Below, in pieces: positions 1 through 14,300 of a DNA stretch of 64,000 nt (its first letter is position 1; the number at the start of each line of letters is the position of its first letter). Origin of the DNA: Brachypodius melanocephalos (lineage: Eukaryota > Chordata > Aves > Passeriformes > Pycnonotidae); contig VZSR01001477.1 of assembly GCA_013398615.1 (NCBI GenBank), forward strand, positions 67,267 to 131,266, written 5' to 3'. Both the position numbers and the translations under genes were made by a program. Below the pieces are notes generated by a model. It did no database searches. It had not been told where the DNA came from and saw only the letters and a program-made list of their open reading frames with translations.

Positions 1-2134
1 TAAGTTATAATAAATTTCCTGAAGGAAGATGATCTATGGGATATTCCATGTGAACTTGCCAGCATTTGAAAGGAACTTTAAAAACTCTTTTAAAGAGGTC
101 CTCCTCTCTGGAGGACCAGTTTTGTTTTTACAAACTGAGTTTTTGGGGTTTTTTACCAAGTATATTTCAGATAACCAACTTTATGTTTATGGACTCCTTG
201 TAATTAGATGCTGTCTGTCTAATGATCAGTAACTACAGGTGCCAGCTCTGTAGAACTTTAGAAGACAAACCTATTCTTTCTTAAAGATTAATAAAGCTGT
301 CACAATATTTTTCAGTGAGATTTTTAGTATATATTTTATTGTCCCAGTGGGAAATTTTTATGGAGACTCCAAATTCCACAAACTTCCAGTATGTATAACT
401 TTAGTCATTTTTATTCTCAACTGAGTATCTTTAAATATTTATAAAAATAGTGGCATAGAACAGAATAATTCTGATTTCTCCTCTATTATATACTAAAAGT
501 TAACATTCACAACTGAATGTATTAGGATTCTGCTTAAATTACTAGGATATGCTTTTCAGTTTTAAGCATGAGAAAAGCTAAAAACTGCTCCATTATTTTT
601 CCTCCAAGTCATGTTTTAGTTTGTCTTACTGTCTACTATAATTAGAAGTACTTCTGAATAAAATATTCCTGGAAATAGGTAAAGAAAATGGAACTTAACC
701 ATTAAATTTCATGGAGAATAGAAATATATTTAATGATGTAGTACTGTGATTGTACTTGAGCTGCTGAATAAATATTTATATGCCAGATTTTTGATAGTCA
801 GAAAAAAGAAAATGTTTCAGCTCCTAATGGCCATCCCAGGAAATGAATGTCTGTTTAATTCATCAGAAAGTTTAGTTCAGGTTAATTCTCAGTGGGGATA
901 TGTGCCTATCTGTCAAATAAATGGTATGCTTGAGCAATTCTGATGTTTTATCAGCTGCATTTAATACAGATTTTGTTCAGTAGGGAAACTACTGTACAGC
1001 TACCTAATTCTCTTTTCAAATTACACACTGAAGAGACAATAATAAAAACATTATTAACTGAAGGAGTGGGGATATACATAAATACAATTTTGTAATTGAT
1101 ATCTGATGAAACACTAGAAAAGCACCCATTTTTTTTCCTTTTTCTTGTTTTTGAAGCTACCATTAGAAGTGATTAATTGGATATAAAATCCAACACTGGA
1201 GATTTTTCTGCAGAACTACAGATTATTTGAAATGTAAGGATGAGAGGTATCCACAACGTAATCCAACCTATAGCCTTCTCTAACATGGAAACAGGTGTAT
1301 TTAAAGTATTCCTCCAAAATTATCCATTATTTTTTTCATATAATATAAGTGCTGAAGATTGCTCAGCAATCCGCAATAGATTATTTTACTTTATAACTAA
1401 ATTAATAGTCATGGTTTTAGTCATGCTTTTAGGTATACCATTGCAGATTGTGCAGTTTTTAATTCTAGTTGGTTTTTGTGTAAGTAAAATTTCTATTCAC
1501 ATTTTTGTGAACACAGTGGGTTATCTCCAATTTATTAACATCCTTTTTCATATTTTAAAGTTATTACTAGGTCTCCTATAATCCTCCCTTTTTTAGATTG
1601 AACCTTAAAGCTTTCCAGCCTTCCTAGTGGAAGAATTAATCCTCCCCAACTCTCTCATAAAAGAGATCTTCTATTAATATATCCAAAGAAGAACTGCAGT
1701 TTCTGCTGTTGTATCAACACATATATCGCTGCCCGACTTTCTGACTGCATTCCAAACAATCTTCTGCTATATAACTGCTCATCTTCCGGATCTTTGCCTG
1801 GTTTGATGCCTATTTCAGGTCACTATAATTTCCCTGGCCCAGTGTCTCCAAATTGTTTCACATTTGCTTGGTGTGAGACAGCATCTACCAGAGCCCATTC
1901 CCTTTACCACGTACTGCATGGAGTGCCAGAAAGGCAACACATGGGTTAGATGGGAGTGTATTCCCCAGCACAGCTTTATACTCTTGGTATCCTGAGACTT
2001 CTTGTGAACCCTTCTATTAAACTAGTTGGGAAAGTGGAAGAATAAAAGTTAAATAAGATGTTCAAATAACAAATTCCTGCTTTTGCTGTTTCAAGCCTTG
2101 TACCAAATTCTTTTTATTTTACTATTTTTTACAG
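1..2134 (+). other. PTPRQ: PTPRQ intron (3' part)
   Basis: AT-rich sequence before the first visible exon. I found no stretch with an FN3-like translation between usable splice sites. A 113-codon open frame at 1240-1581 is hydrophobic and AT-driven and not convincing. Confidence 0.75.
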
Positions 2135-2321
2135 GTGGATAATGACAACTATAAAGCTCAGTTTTTGAAAACAAATGAGGAGGATAAAGTCTTAGAAATT
2201 TCTGATCTGAAAGCATTTACGAGGTATTCTGTAGTGATCGTTGCCTTTACAGGGGATGTTAATGCTGCACTGCTAGAAGGCAAGGCTAGTTCCCCAGTAA
2301 TTGTCTCCACTTTTGAAGCAG
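2135..2321 (+). CDS. PTPRQ: PTPRQ exon: C-terminal part of an FN3 repeat
   Basis: A polypyrimidine tract and ACAG precede the exon, and GTTTGT follows it. It starts at phase 0 with GTG GAT AAT and ends one base into a codon. The translation contains LEISDLKAFTRYSVVIVAFT, the F/G-strand pattern of an FN3 domain, and ends STFEA. It is the first exon visible here; the preceding exon is off the left edge. Confidence 0.93.
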
Positions 2322-5300
2322 GTTTGTAATTTTTTTTACTTTATACAGATCAAAATTCACAGTTTTTCTTTAAATTGACAAATACGTCAGGACTTTGAAC
2401 ACAAGGTGGGCTTTTAATACAGATTTGTTCCTCACAATATTTTTTCTTTAATATTAAAAAGGTGTCAGACAAGAAAAAAGGGACGGTTATAAATACTAAG
2501 ATTTACCTTTAGTTATGCTGGGATGCTACCTTACTCCTTGTAAAATTGGGATATCTGGAATCAGCCAACTAGATTACTGCTATAGCCAATGAAGAGAGTG
2601 GTTCTATCTATACATTAACATGTATATATGAGATACCTGTCTTAGGCAGGGATGACTCCCTTGTGGAGGTACCTGTTAAGAGACTACTGAAAACTCTATA
2701 CAATATCCATGATTGTGGTGCAAAATTTAAATATAAAAAATTAAGTGAAGAAAATCCTACCTTTATAAATGGTATCTGTGCAGACCTGAGGACATTATCT
2801 GTGTATTCTCAGGGGAAGGAAGGTGCTAGTGAAGGTCCATTGGAAACTCTGCTTGAGTCTGCTGTTCCACAGATTCTAAACAATCCAGAGAATGAGCTAG
2901 ATATTAAGATGAAAAAAGTAGATGATGATGTTAAGTTAGTCAGAGAAATAAAACTGAGAGATGAAAGGTTACAGAAAAGTAGATAGCATTTGCATTTGCT
3001 TAGAAAACTATAAATAGTACAAAAATATAAATATGTACATGGGGAAGACATAGTCCCAACTTTACATGCACAGATCATTGTTATGCTCTGTCTACAGTCT
3101 TTGCTGGTTTTGAATTGTTTTCCATTGTTTAAACAAACAAACAAGCAAAACACTAAGAATATTTTCTCAAGAAGTATTAAAGTTCTGTTTCATTCAAGTG
3201 AATTATCACCTATGTATAAAGCATAATTACCTTCTCTCTAGTGAGGTCTGCTGTGGAGCAACTTTTTTAGTTACATACTCAGGTTAATGTCAGATCCAAA
3301 TGTACTACACAGTGACTTTGTTTATCATTAATCTTTCCTTTGACGTATGAAAATCCCAGCTCCCTATTGATATAATACAATATATATATACATATATATG
3401 TATGTGTATATATCCAATGCTTTAAGTAAGTTAAATTCTAGGGATTTCATTACTTATTTCTATCCCTGGAAGATGAGATGCTCTTTTGCTGTGGAAAAAG
3501 ATTAAACTATATGGTAGCTGGGTTTATTCTGGGACAGACAGCATCCAGTGGTACTTTCTCTGGTAGGCCTTTTCCTTATGTAAATATGTGATACATTAGG
3601 AGGTGCAGTAACTTTAGAGAGGAACAGTTATTTTTTTCCATCTCATCTTGTTTTATCTGGTTTGTACAGCTTAGCTTATGGCTTACTTAAAACCAGACTT
3701 ACTCCAGAGAAACCACACTAAGCATTTGTTATAGTATGGTATAAAAAACCTGGGAAAAAAGAACAACTGCATCTAAATCCTTGGTTGAGGGAATGTGTTT
3801 ACCTTCCGTCATTTGATTTCACTATTTAGAGGTCACGCTACATACTTGTCTGCTCAGGTAGAGCAATAAATATTTAGCTGCCTGGAAAGAATGTTACAGC
3901 CCTTTCTTTCAGATAGGGACATTGGGAAAATGATTTATACCTTTGCTGTCTTGAGAACAAGCTACTGGAATCAGTGTTTGACAAGAAACTGCCTCCAGGA
4001 AAAATGCATGTTGTGCTTGTGACTGGGCATCAGTTAGTGGAAAAATTTTTTCCTAAAGATTTAGTTGTGAAAAGCAGAGACTCTTAGGAGTACAGTCCTG
4101 TTGAGAGGGAGCTTGCTGTTAACAGAGGAATACTCTGTTGTTTTCAGAAAGGAATACTCACTGACTATTGCTTCTTGCTCGCCAACCTGTGCAAGGATCT
4201 GTCTGCCCCAGATGTGTTTCTAGGTATAATGATGTTTTCAGGCTTTTTGAGTAGATAAACAGAAAAAAATTTTCTGAGTAATGACTACTGAGTGTTATCT
4301 AATCATTATTTTAAAAGTTTGTAGCAGGCAGTCCCATCATTAAGAAAAGGATTTCAATAGATATTTGACTTTTTATTGTGTTTATGAATATTTGCATATG
4401 CAGTAAGTATTTGAGAATTTTCAATAATAACCAGAAAAGTCAATGAAATAATACTGAGATACAAAAAATATAATTTTAATTTTTCAAGTTTCATTCTAAT
4501 TGTAATAGTAGTAAACTGATTAAGTGGGTCCTTGAAATATTTATTTCAGTGCCTGAAGACCCACCTAACAACATGACTTTTCAGAAGATACCAGATGAAG
4601 TAACAAAATTCCAAGTAACATTTGTGCCACCATCTGAACCAAATGGAAATATTCAAGTGTATCAAGCTATGGTTTACAATGAAGATGACCCTGCTGCCAT
4701 CCAGATCCACAACCTTAGTGTCATTGAAAAAAAAGATCAGTCAGTCACTGCCATGATAGAAGGACTAAAAGGAGGACATACCTATAATGTCAGCGTAAGA
4801 ACTGATACCTTTTGGGGGGGTGGTGGGCAGGGTATTTTTTTTCTTTGTTATAAGTGAGATTAGTTTGCAACTTTGGCTAAATGTGAGATTTTCATGCCAA
4901 GAATGTTAGCTGGGGTGCAAAGAGAGGCAAATCTGAGGAGCAAGGGGAGCAATGAACAGCATAGAGTCAGTGGGAGCAGGATGTATCACTAGTCTGGATG
5001 ACCAGTTCATGTGCTTAGCAAAGCAATTTGTGACACATAGTCACAAGCACAAGACTAAATTTCTCTCTTAATTCCACTACTGGCATTGCTCACTGGACAT
5101 GAAAGGTCCAGTTCTTCAAAGGGAGCTTGCTAGAAATATGTGCATGAGGTACTTTCAAATAGCAAGAGACTGGGACGTGAGAGGAGGAAAGATCATTCTT
5201 TAAGTGAGCTCGCTTACTCCTTTTTTAAGACCTACATTATAAGCAATGAAGTGTTACCACACATAGGATTCCAAAGCAATATAAAGTTCTAGCCTGGCGT

Positions 5301-8300
5301 GAATGACAAAAGGAGTGTTTCGGCATTCATTGTTGCTACAGACATATCCAGGATTGGCCAATATGAAGCTATTACAATACTCATTAAAACAAATCTTTGG
5401 GTTTTTTTAAGGTGTATGCAATTAATGGTGCTGGTGCAGGGCCAAAAATTCAATTGAAAATAACCATGGATATCAAAGGTATGTCACATAAAGTATGCTG
5501 TATCTGAAATCTCTATAAATTCTGAAGAAATTGCTGTTCCACCTGTGAGTACACAGCTGTGAGCCTTGAGCCATTATTTAGAGGCTGCATAATATAAGAA
5601 CAGCAATATATCATTGATCTCCTTGAATTGTAGTGTTCAGTTTTGCTGATCATTTACTATTTGTGTCAGAATCATACTGTAAAGCACATGCAGACTCACT
5701 GAAATAATCGTATCAAGTTCACTGTTTTAGTTACAGTGCAAACAGCTTAGAATATGAGGTAGGAATAGCTAAGAATGCTGCATCACAGTTGTCAAAATAA
5801 ACAAAGTCATTGATTGATACTGAAAAATTAAAACTCACTCTTTGTATTGTTTTTCCTTTTAATTTAAAATTATATATGTAGGGATTTATCAGAATTTTTT
5901 TTTGATGTATAAGACAATAAGTAGAACATTAAGTCATCCCAGAAAATATGCTAGAGATTTGTTTTGCATAACTCAGCTATGTGCCTGAACAATGTACCTG
6001 CAGTGAAAATATTGTAAAACAGAACTCTGTGGTATATCTTTGCTTGAAAACAGAACCGCCAAGGCCCAAAAAGAAACCAGCACCAGTTTATGATACCAAT
6101 GGAGCATTACTCGTCACAGCTACAACAATTACAATCAGAATGCCAATATGTTATTACAGTGATGATCATGGCCCTATCAAGAAGATACAAGTTCTTGTTG
6201 TGGAAGCTGGAGGTAGAATTTAACAAGTTCCCTTGAAAACTGTTTTCAGGTTCAGGCTGTTTGTCTTTTTCATTTGGGTTTCCTTGGGTTTCGGTAATTT
6301 CATTTTAGAAGACAGACAACTAAGTCCCTTCTGCTGTGGCAACAGCCCTAAGAGCTCACAATACCTGTGGGCTGGGTACTGGATTCTGGGAATGCTTTCC
6401 AGTGAAGTGTCTTCCACGCTGCTTGAAGCCACCAATATTATTCAGTCTCTAATTTTATCATTGTAGTTCTTTATTTTCTGTTTCCTTTGAAAACTCCCCA
6501 ACATTTGACACTTGTGAGTATAAATAAATATGAAACTTTGGGGGTTTGACAAGGCTATTAGCGTTGCCCGTAAAAGAATGCAGCCATGTGCAGCTGATAT
6601 TTCCATTTCATTACGGGGGCAGCAGGAGTTATATAAATCCCTTCTGCAGACTGTGGGTAAGAATGTTTATTCCCTTGTATGGGCTGAGGAACATTTACTT
6701 GTGTGAACAGCTCTGTGAAACCTTTTGAGTAATTGCTTACCAATGTGAGTGGGAGTTTTATGATAGGATGTGATATGGTCAGGCTTCCTTTACCTAAGAA
6801 GGACAAACTCCAGGTATTTAAATACCTTATTTTACTTGGTTTCAAAGCATAGAGGTAAAGTATGCATATTAAGTGAACTGACCTTAAGTGTCTCACCTTT
6901 TGCTGAATTTTGCATTTTATAATATTTACTGCATAGCTATTGGTGTGATGATTTTCTTAAAGTGAAACCTAAACAAATATCATGCTAAACAACATTATGA
7001 AGATTTTTCTCATGAGCTACTGGGTACCATGTGCATATGCAAATCTAGTAGTTTAATTTATGAAACAATCCTTACTGTATTCAGACTAAAGAATTTTTAC
7101 TGGCTTTGCTAGGTAGCCATGCTCAGTTTCAAAGTCAAGTGTCTTGCACAAGAAATATACTCTACAGACAGAATTTCTGTGTGAAGTGCCCCTAAAATTT
7201 TCTAGATGTGATTTAGTTGGCTTACTCAGAGTTAACAAATCATAGATAGTGTGGATAGTAAGGAAATTTGTGTTTAAGTGCAAATTCAATTATAGACCTA
7301 TTTGTGTAAATTGCACCGATAGCATGCTAAGCTCTTAAAAAACAATTTCCTATATAACTTCTTTAATTGCAGTCTGGTTAGAATGTGAATTGTATCTATT
7401 ATTTCTTTTCTTGACAATAGCTCAACATGATGGGAATGTTACCAAGTGGTATGATGCCTACTTCAACAGACCAAGGCCGTATTTTACAAATGAAGGATTT
7501 CCAAACCCACCATGCATAGAAGGCAAAGAAGATCTGAGTGGGAAAGAAGAGATATATGTCATAGGTGCTGATAGTACGTGTCTGATACCGGGCAGTCAAG
7601 ACAAAATATGTAATGGCCCACTGAAACCAAGAAAGCAGTACCTGTAAGTACATTTGTCTCCGTGCTTGCCCAAGAGAAAGATTAAAGTGTAAGATAGATT
7701 TATGCAAGCACTCAAAACATATAGTTAAATTAGAAAAGGAGGAGATTGAACTGATCATCATATGTATCTAATTTAAATTTTCTTTGCTGAGCATAGATAT
7801 GGGAGAGAAATTTTTACAAAATTGCTCAAGCAAAAGGAGATGCTTACTGAGTTCTTAAATTAAATAAATCCAAAGTAATTCACATCGAGGTTTTTATACA
7901 TTTAAGACTTTGATGCTGAGTTCTTGATGTCTGTCATAATTTCACTTTTGCAGGTGAATAATGATTTTAAATTATATTATACTAAACTTATTTTTAGTTT
8001 GTAAGTGAAGCCATATTTAAGAAAATGCACATAAACTTTATTTCATTAGTTTTCCTGGTTTTCTTTCACAGATTTAAGTTCAGAGCAACTAACATTAAAG
8101 GGCAGTTTACAGATTCTGACTATTCTGACCCTGTCAAAACATTGGGTAAGAAGACTGTAATTCACTAAAGTATTTCTCGATTTCTAAAGAGTCTACACAA
8201 TCTCAGCTTTCTTTTTAGTACAGTGGTTTCCATGAAGTCAATACTCTATGTTTGTTGGATGTAGCTTAACTAGAATGGCTGAAGATATCCATATATCCAT

Positions 8301-11300
8301 TGCCTAGTATGTCCTTCTGAGATTTTCAGGAGATTCTACATCAGCCTGGATTTTTAAATGAAGAGGCAGTATTGACAAAGTTTGTTTGCAGAGATTTAAT
8401 GATACCAATAAAAATGTTGCCAGGATAGTTCATCTCGTTTGGCAAATTGCCAGTAGCTATTCTGTTTGTGCTATTTACTTTTCTGTTGGATGTAGAACTA
8501 ATACTGGAAACTCTTGGCTGCATGACAAATTGGCTGGAGGGCTGGGCCCAAAGAATGGTGGTTAAATGGAGTTCCATCCAGCTGGCACCTGGTCCCTAGT
8601 GGAGTTCCCCAGGGCTCAGTATTTGGCCAGTCCTGTTTAATGTTCCTGTTGATGACCTGGCTGAGAGGATCTAGGGCACCCTCAGTCAGTTTGCAGATAG
8701 CACCAAGTTTGGCAGGAGTGTTGATCTGCTGGAGGTCAGGAAGGCTCTGCAGAAGCCTCTGGACAGCCTGGATTGATGGGCCAAGGCCAAACTGGATGAG
8801 ATTCAGTAAGGCCAAGTGCTGAGTCCTGCACTTGGGTCACAGCAACCCCAGGGCAGTGCTACAGGCTGGGGACAGAGTGGCTGGAAACTGCCCAAGGGAT
8901 GAAGTAGCTGGGGATGCTGGTTGTCAGCAGCTGAACATGAGCCAGTGTGTGCCCAGGTGGCCAAGAAGGCCAATGGCATCCTGGCCTGGATCAGCAATAG
9001 TGTGGGCAGCAGGAGCAGGACAGGGATTGTCACCCTGTACTTGGCACTGGTGAGACCACACCTCAAGTGCTGTGTTCAGTTCTGAGCCCCTCAGTACAAA
9101 AACATTGAGGTGCTGGAGGGTGTCCAGGGATAGGCAATGGGGCTGGTGAAGGATCTGGAGCACCAATCCTGTGAATAGTAACTGAGGGAGCTGGGGTCAT
9201 TTAGGCTGGAGAACAGGAAGCTCAGGAAAGATCTTATCACTCTCTACCTGAAAGACAGTTGTGGCAGGATGGGTGTCAGTCTCTTCTCCCAGGTAACAAT
9301 CAATAGGACAAGAGGAAATGTGGTGACAGGGGAGGTTTAGATCAGATATAAGGAAAAATTTCTTCGCAGAAAAAGTGTTAAGCATTTGAACAGGCCGCCC
9401 AGGAAAGTAGTAGTCACCATCGCTGGAGGTATTTAAAAGATGTGCAGATGTGGCACTTAGGGACAGGATTTAGTGGTGGCCTTGGCAGTGCTGGGTTAGC
9501 AGTAGGACTTATGATCTTAAAGGTCTTTTCCAACCTAAATCATTCTATGATTATATTCCAGTGAGCTTAATGGCAGGTCATCTGAGGGCATGACCCTTTA
9601 GCCCCTTCATCCTTTAGATATAGACAAAGCTCCATATGAATTAATAAATTAATATTGTCAAATAGAATCCTTCTGGTTCTGAAGTCACTAGCCAATAGGC
9701 CAGCAGTTATTTGGTCTGAAATCAAACATAAATCCTTCATGGCCATGTTCATATACCCCCAAAACTGGGAATGACATCTCTTGTAGCAGATTGCAATAAG
9801 ATCTGTAAGTACTTTTAATATATTTGTAAGTCAAAAACTTACTTAGCTAAGCTTTAGCCCTGACTTTCTGAAAATTGATATCAAGGCAACTGGATGAGTA
9901 CCCAGAAGAATTTTAGTGGACACATATTTTTCATTTGGCATTCTTCTTCTGTGATATGAGCTCCCTTATTCATCTAATGCATTTTAGGAATTTGTTACAC
10001 GACGTGATACTGCAGACCCTGAAATGCTAACTCACTACCTGAATATTGTGAAAGGATCTGGCACTATTTCTCCAACCCAGAATGCTATGGAAAGTGCAAC
10101 ATAAAATTGTCTTTATATGTTCTGAGTTTTAAAGGTTTTAGTAAATGAAGCAGACATTTTTCCCAGTAAGGGAAATATAGTGTGACCAATCAGTGAAAAA
10201 AAAATTTCTGGAAATGAGTCCAACTGTGTCCAGTCCTCTGGGAAATTTTCTCCTTTCTAACAGAAAACTCTGCAATACTTAGTATCAGGCAGATAGTGTA
10301 ATTCATTGCCTTATGTATTGTTACTGAAAGCTTGTGGCATTTTCTACCTCGTACACAATAAATAAGCAAGATCTGTTTGTATGCTGAATAAAATGTAATA
10401 GGGAAAAAAACCAAAACGGGGACAAATTCCTCAGATATCTATGTCTCCTCATCCCATATAATACCTTCTGTGCTGAACTTTAACATCAAGCACTGCTTTT
10501 TAAGGCCAGACTACAGCATACTTTTGTCTGGTCTTGGCTTCTAAATTTCAGAGCTTCTAAATTTCAGAGCTTCTAAATTTCAGAGTAATTCTATGTTATG
10601 TGGAATAGACAATCAAAAGCTCTTCGCATGCTTTCTTACAAGTGCTGGGAAATCAACATCAAATTGATACATCACAAGTGATGTAGGTAGTGCAGCTGAA
10701 TGGTCCTGAAGATAGAGCACTCTCTTGAGACACATTGCGTGAGGAACCTTGCCCAAGGGTTTCCTTACAGAACATGCTTGGTTATAGGAACATTCAGCTT
10801 GCTCTAGAAATATAGCTCAGAAAACATGCCAGAAAGTCAGCTTTTATAAATCTTTGCAACCCCATTACTTCTACTGCACTCATAACATCAACTGCTCTCC
10901 AGGAGAAAGTTGTGCTGTCTGAGATCCTTATTGCAATTCGATTTTAAATCACTTAGCTTCTTTAGTAATAATCTCTGAAATTTGAGGGTTTCCAACATTA
11001 CACTTTCATTTTATTAGCTAAAACCTTAATTTGAATTCTGGTGGAGGTATTCATAACAGTTCAAAAAACCCTACATTATTCTGGTTTTTAAATCTACTGA
11101 TATAAAACATCTTTGATCTCGAAAATCAGCAAGTTAAACTTTTGGTGCAATTTAATATTACATGTTTGAAGCAGAAAAAAATATGGGAAATCTTGAGAAA
11201 TTATTATGTGAGACGTGTCAGATGCTCTTGTAAATAGGAATTTTGTTAGGGAGAAACATTGAAGCAGGAGTTATGGGAATATACAGCTGCAAAAATGTTT

Positions 11301-14300
11301 TTAATTGTAGTAAAGGACACATTTTAATAGGACACAGCCACCCAGTCATATTCGGTGTACCACAACCTTCCTCTTGAGCTGGAGAGGTGGAGTTCCTTCC
11401 TCCCAATCCATGACTCTCATTGCAAAGTTAGTGTCTGTGCTACAATGAAAGGTCACCCTTCCTCCACGAGATAATTAAGATACAGCGATAAATTCTGTTT
11501 AAACTTGTAACACATTAAGGCAGCTTGTAACCTTTTTGTATACTCTGATGGCTAGTTCAGTAAATCACTGTGGGGCAACTGGTAGTCCCGTGTAAGTGTA
11601 CCTTTTCCATGTTAAATATAAAGCTGATGAGACAGGAAATAATCAAAATGGGGTTTCCTGACACTGTCTTTTGCATAGAAACCAACTTTATGGTATTTTA
11701 TTGTTGCAGTCTGTTATCATCATGTACTGAGTGGAGCACTCCAGAACCATACATCATGATATTCTCTATTTTGTCTCTTTTCCCATGCCCATGATTATCT
11801 CTGTAGACATGTCTACAGAGATATGTTTAGTCCTCCCCTTTGTATGTAAAGAAGCATGAGAAAATGCTTTTGTAATTCTGGGTTGGCATTCTACCAGCAC
11901 TGTTTTTTTTAATAACATCAGCATTTTTTTGATTAACATTAATTGTACATTTTAACTGAGACTTCACTGTTCAGTGCAAAATAGCTAGAACTTTTGTAGA
12001 GGTTTCTTTGGATATTCTTCTGTTCTTTCACGTTGCTAATACTTTTGCCCTATCACAGTGAAAAATGAGTGGTAGGAACTTTTTCATTCATTTTCTCTTC
12101 GAAATGTTTTTGTATGTACTTGCTTTTCTATTCTATTATCTTTACCTTAATTAAGATTAAAGTTTTCTTACCTTGTAATGTCCAGTGTTGCATCTAAAAT
12201 TTTACTAAGGCAGTGGAAGGATTTTTTCAGGTGGTTTTCAAACTGTACTGAATTCTATAGTGTGTCACTTCATACAGGCCTGGTATTGCTTATTCATGTT
12301 AATGTCAGTCTACAATAATCTCACATTTCTGATAAATTTCTAGCTAGCCTACTGTTTCCTGTGCTGTATTGTTGTAGCTGATTATTTCTGTTTACATGTG
12401 GAACCATGCACTTGTTCTTACAAAATTTCATCCTGCTGTTTTAAGGTGACTTCTTCAGATAAATCAGGATCATTTTGAATTTTAATCACTTCTGGACTGT
12501 GTACATCAGTCCAGATCATCTGCAATATATCCTCAAATCCAAAAATCACAAAGCCAAGACTATGGTGTTTCCCAATGTGTCCTTGGGAGGATGTCATCCC
12601 TTGTCTGGGAAATTGTTTCATATGGCAGAAAGCAGTACATTTTCTCCTTCTCCTTAAGGCTAAGCAGGAGCTAAGTTTTTGCACAGCAGATCAACAAGTG
12701 GAGGTGAATGTCAACAAAAGGGAACAATGACAGCAATAGTATTCCCTCGCTTTTCTTATTTTCACTGTTGCCTAAGAGAAAAAGAGTGTGAGTTTTGTTT
12801 TAGGTACAGGATTACAGGAAGGGTTGGAAATTAAATGAGTCCCAGAAATTCAGCATTATAGACATTCAAAAGGAGGTCTAGAAACTACTAATCTAAATAA
12901 TTTATCACTTTCTGACTGAGCTTTCGTTCTCAGCTGGAAGTTCTGATTAGAATACAAACACCTTGAGTTTTCTATCATAGAGGCTTTTATGGTTACTTTT
13001 GACCTACTGGTGGTTATTCCTAACAGTATCACCAATTCTCACATAAACCAGGAGCATGAGTTAGTGGTCATTGAGGCAGATTAATCCAGAAAGTTCAGAT
13101 CTCATCACTAATTGAGTTCTTTCAGCACTCTTAGAATACCTCTAAAAATAGTGTGTTTTGCTTTGTGTCTGTGAGTGCAGCTGCAAGCCTCATTGCTTTA
13201 GAGTTGTGCTCTTCCTTTTCCACCTGGAGTAGTCCTGCACAGAGAGGAGCTGAACTCAGGCCAGTGTTCAGACTGATGTAACTGCAGTATAGATTAACCT
13301 TAATCTGTTTAGCAGGTAAAACTGAGAAGCACCAAGCAACACCTGCACATACAGCTGTATTATAATTATGTATTGGATAGATCGGAATGCTTAGGAACAC
13401 TTACATAAACTGTTTCTGGTTTTGTTATACTTTTCTTTCTGAAGCAGATCTTCAACAAACATAAAATGGGTGCAGTTACACAGAGACTAATAGGGTCTGT
13501 CTTTCATTATTCCCTAATTTCATACTGTCAGAAACTTTAAAATTCTGAAAAATCTATGATATATTAACTTTCCACTTTCTGTTGCAGGTGAAGGACTGGC
13601 AGGAGGATCTATAGAAGTTGTCCTTGCTGTTACTTTATGTATACTTTCAGTTGTTCTTTTGGTGGCTGCAGTATATGCTTTTGCAAGGTGAGATTTATGT
13701 ATTGTTGCCATAGCATATTTGAAAACACTCAAAAATGGTTTAAAGAAGAGTTGAAATAGTCCTATAAGTGGAACTAATCCGTGATGTCAAAAATGTCTTG
13801 ATTTTGGGTTGGGTTTTTTTTTTTTTTTTTTTTTTTTAATGTAGAATTTTAGGGAGAGTTTCAAAATATTTAGTCTAGTGAGGGTAACCTCCACAGATGA
13901 AGAAAAACCAACTTCTCCAAAGGGTGAATCAGAGGAGTAGCAGTTCTTAACCTTTCAGAGTCACTTCTCTATTGACAGATCAGAGTGTCAGCTGGTTGTA
14001 GTTATCATGATGGCTAATACGGTCTACAGCTTGGTATGAAGTAAATAGTCTCAATTCTATTTTCTGTCTTCCTAATAAATTTATTTGTTAAATACATTGA
14101 GGTCTCACATGAGGAACACAAATTGAGTTTTAATTCAAACAGCTAACAAAGTTTCCATGTAAAGAAGCAGGCTGTGTACTGTGCACATGATGCTAGTTTG
14201 CTCATTCATCAGTTCTGTTCTTAGCTGCATTATTCAGCCATTACCAAAGAATTTTTGTAGAAAACCTAAAAGAATACAGCATGTAGAGCCTTTCTTCTGA

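Larger units (their letters stand above)
8146..13587 (+). other. PTPRQ: PTPRQ intron, 5.4 kb, with a CR1 insertion
   Basis: Separates the ectodomain from the transmembrane exon. It contains a 1-kb CR1 LINE tail, a triple 16-bp tandem repeat and a perfect 28-bp palindrome, each listed separately. The rest is AT-rich without convincing frames. Confidence 0.85.

Noticed and set aside
1240..1581. 113-codon plus-strand frame with hydrophobic stretches
   Set aside because: AT-driven composition rich in Ile, Leu and Phe, no splice sites in phase and no FN3 pattern. Treated as intron.
8498..9385. Several 60-105 codon frames on both strands
   Set aside because: They lie within the CR1 element and are remnants or antisense shadows of it, not genes.
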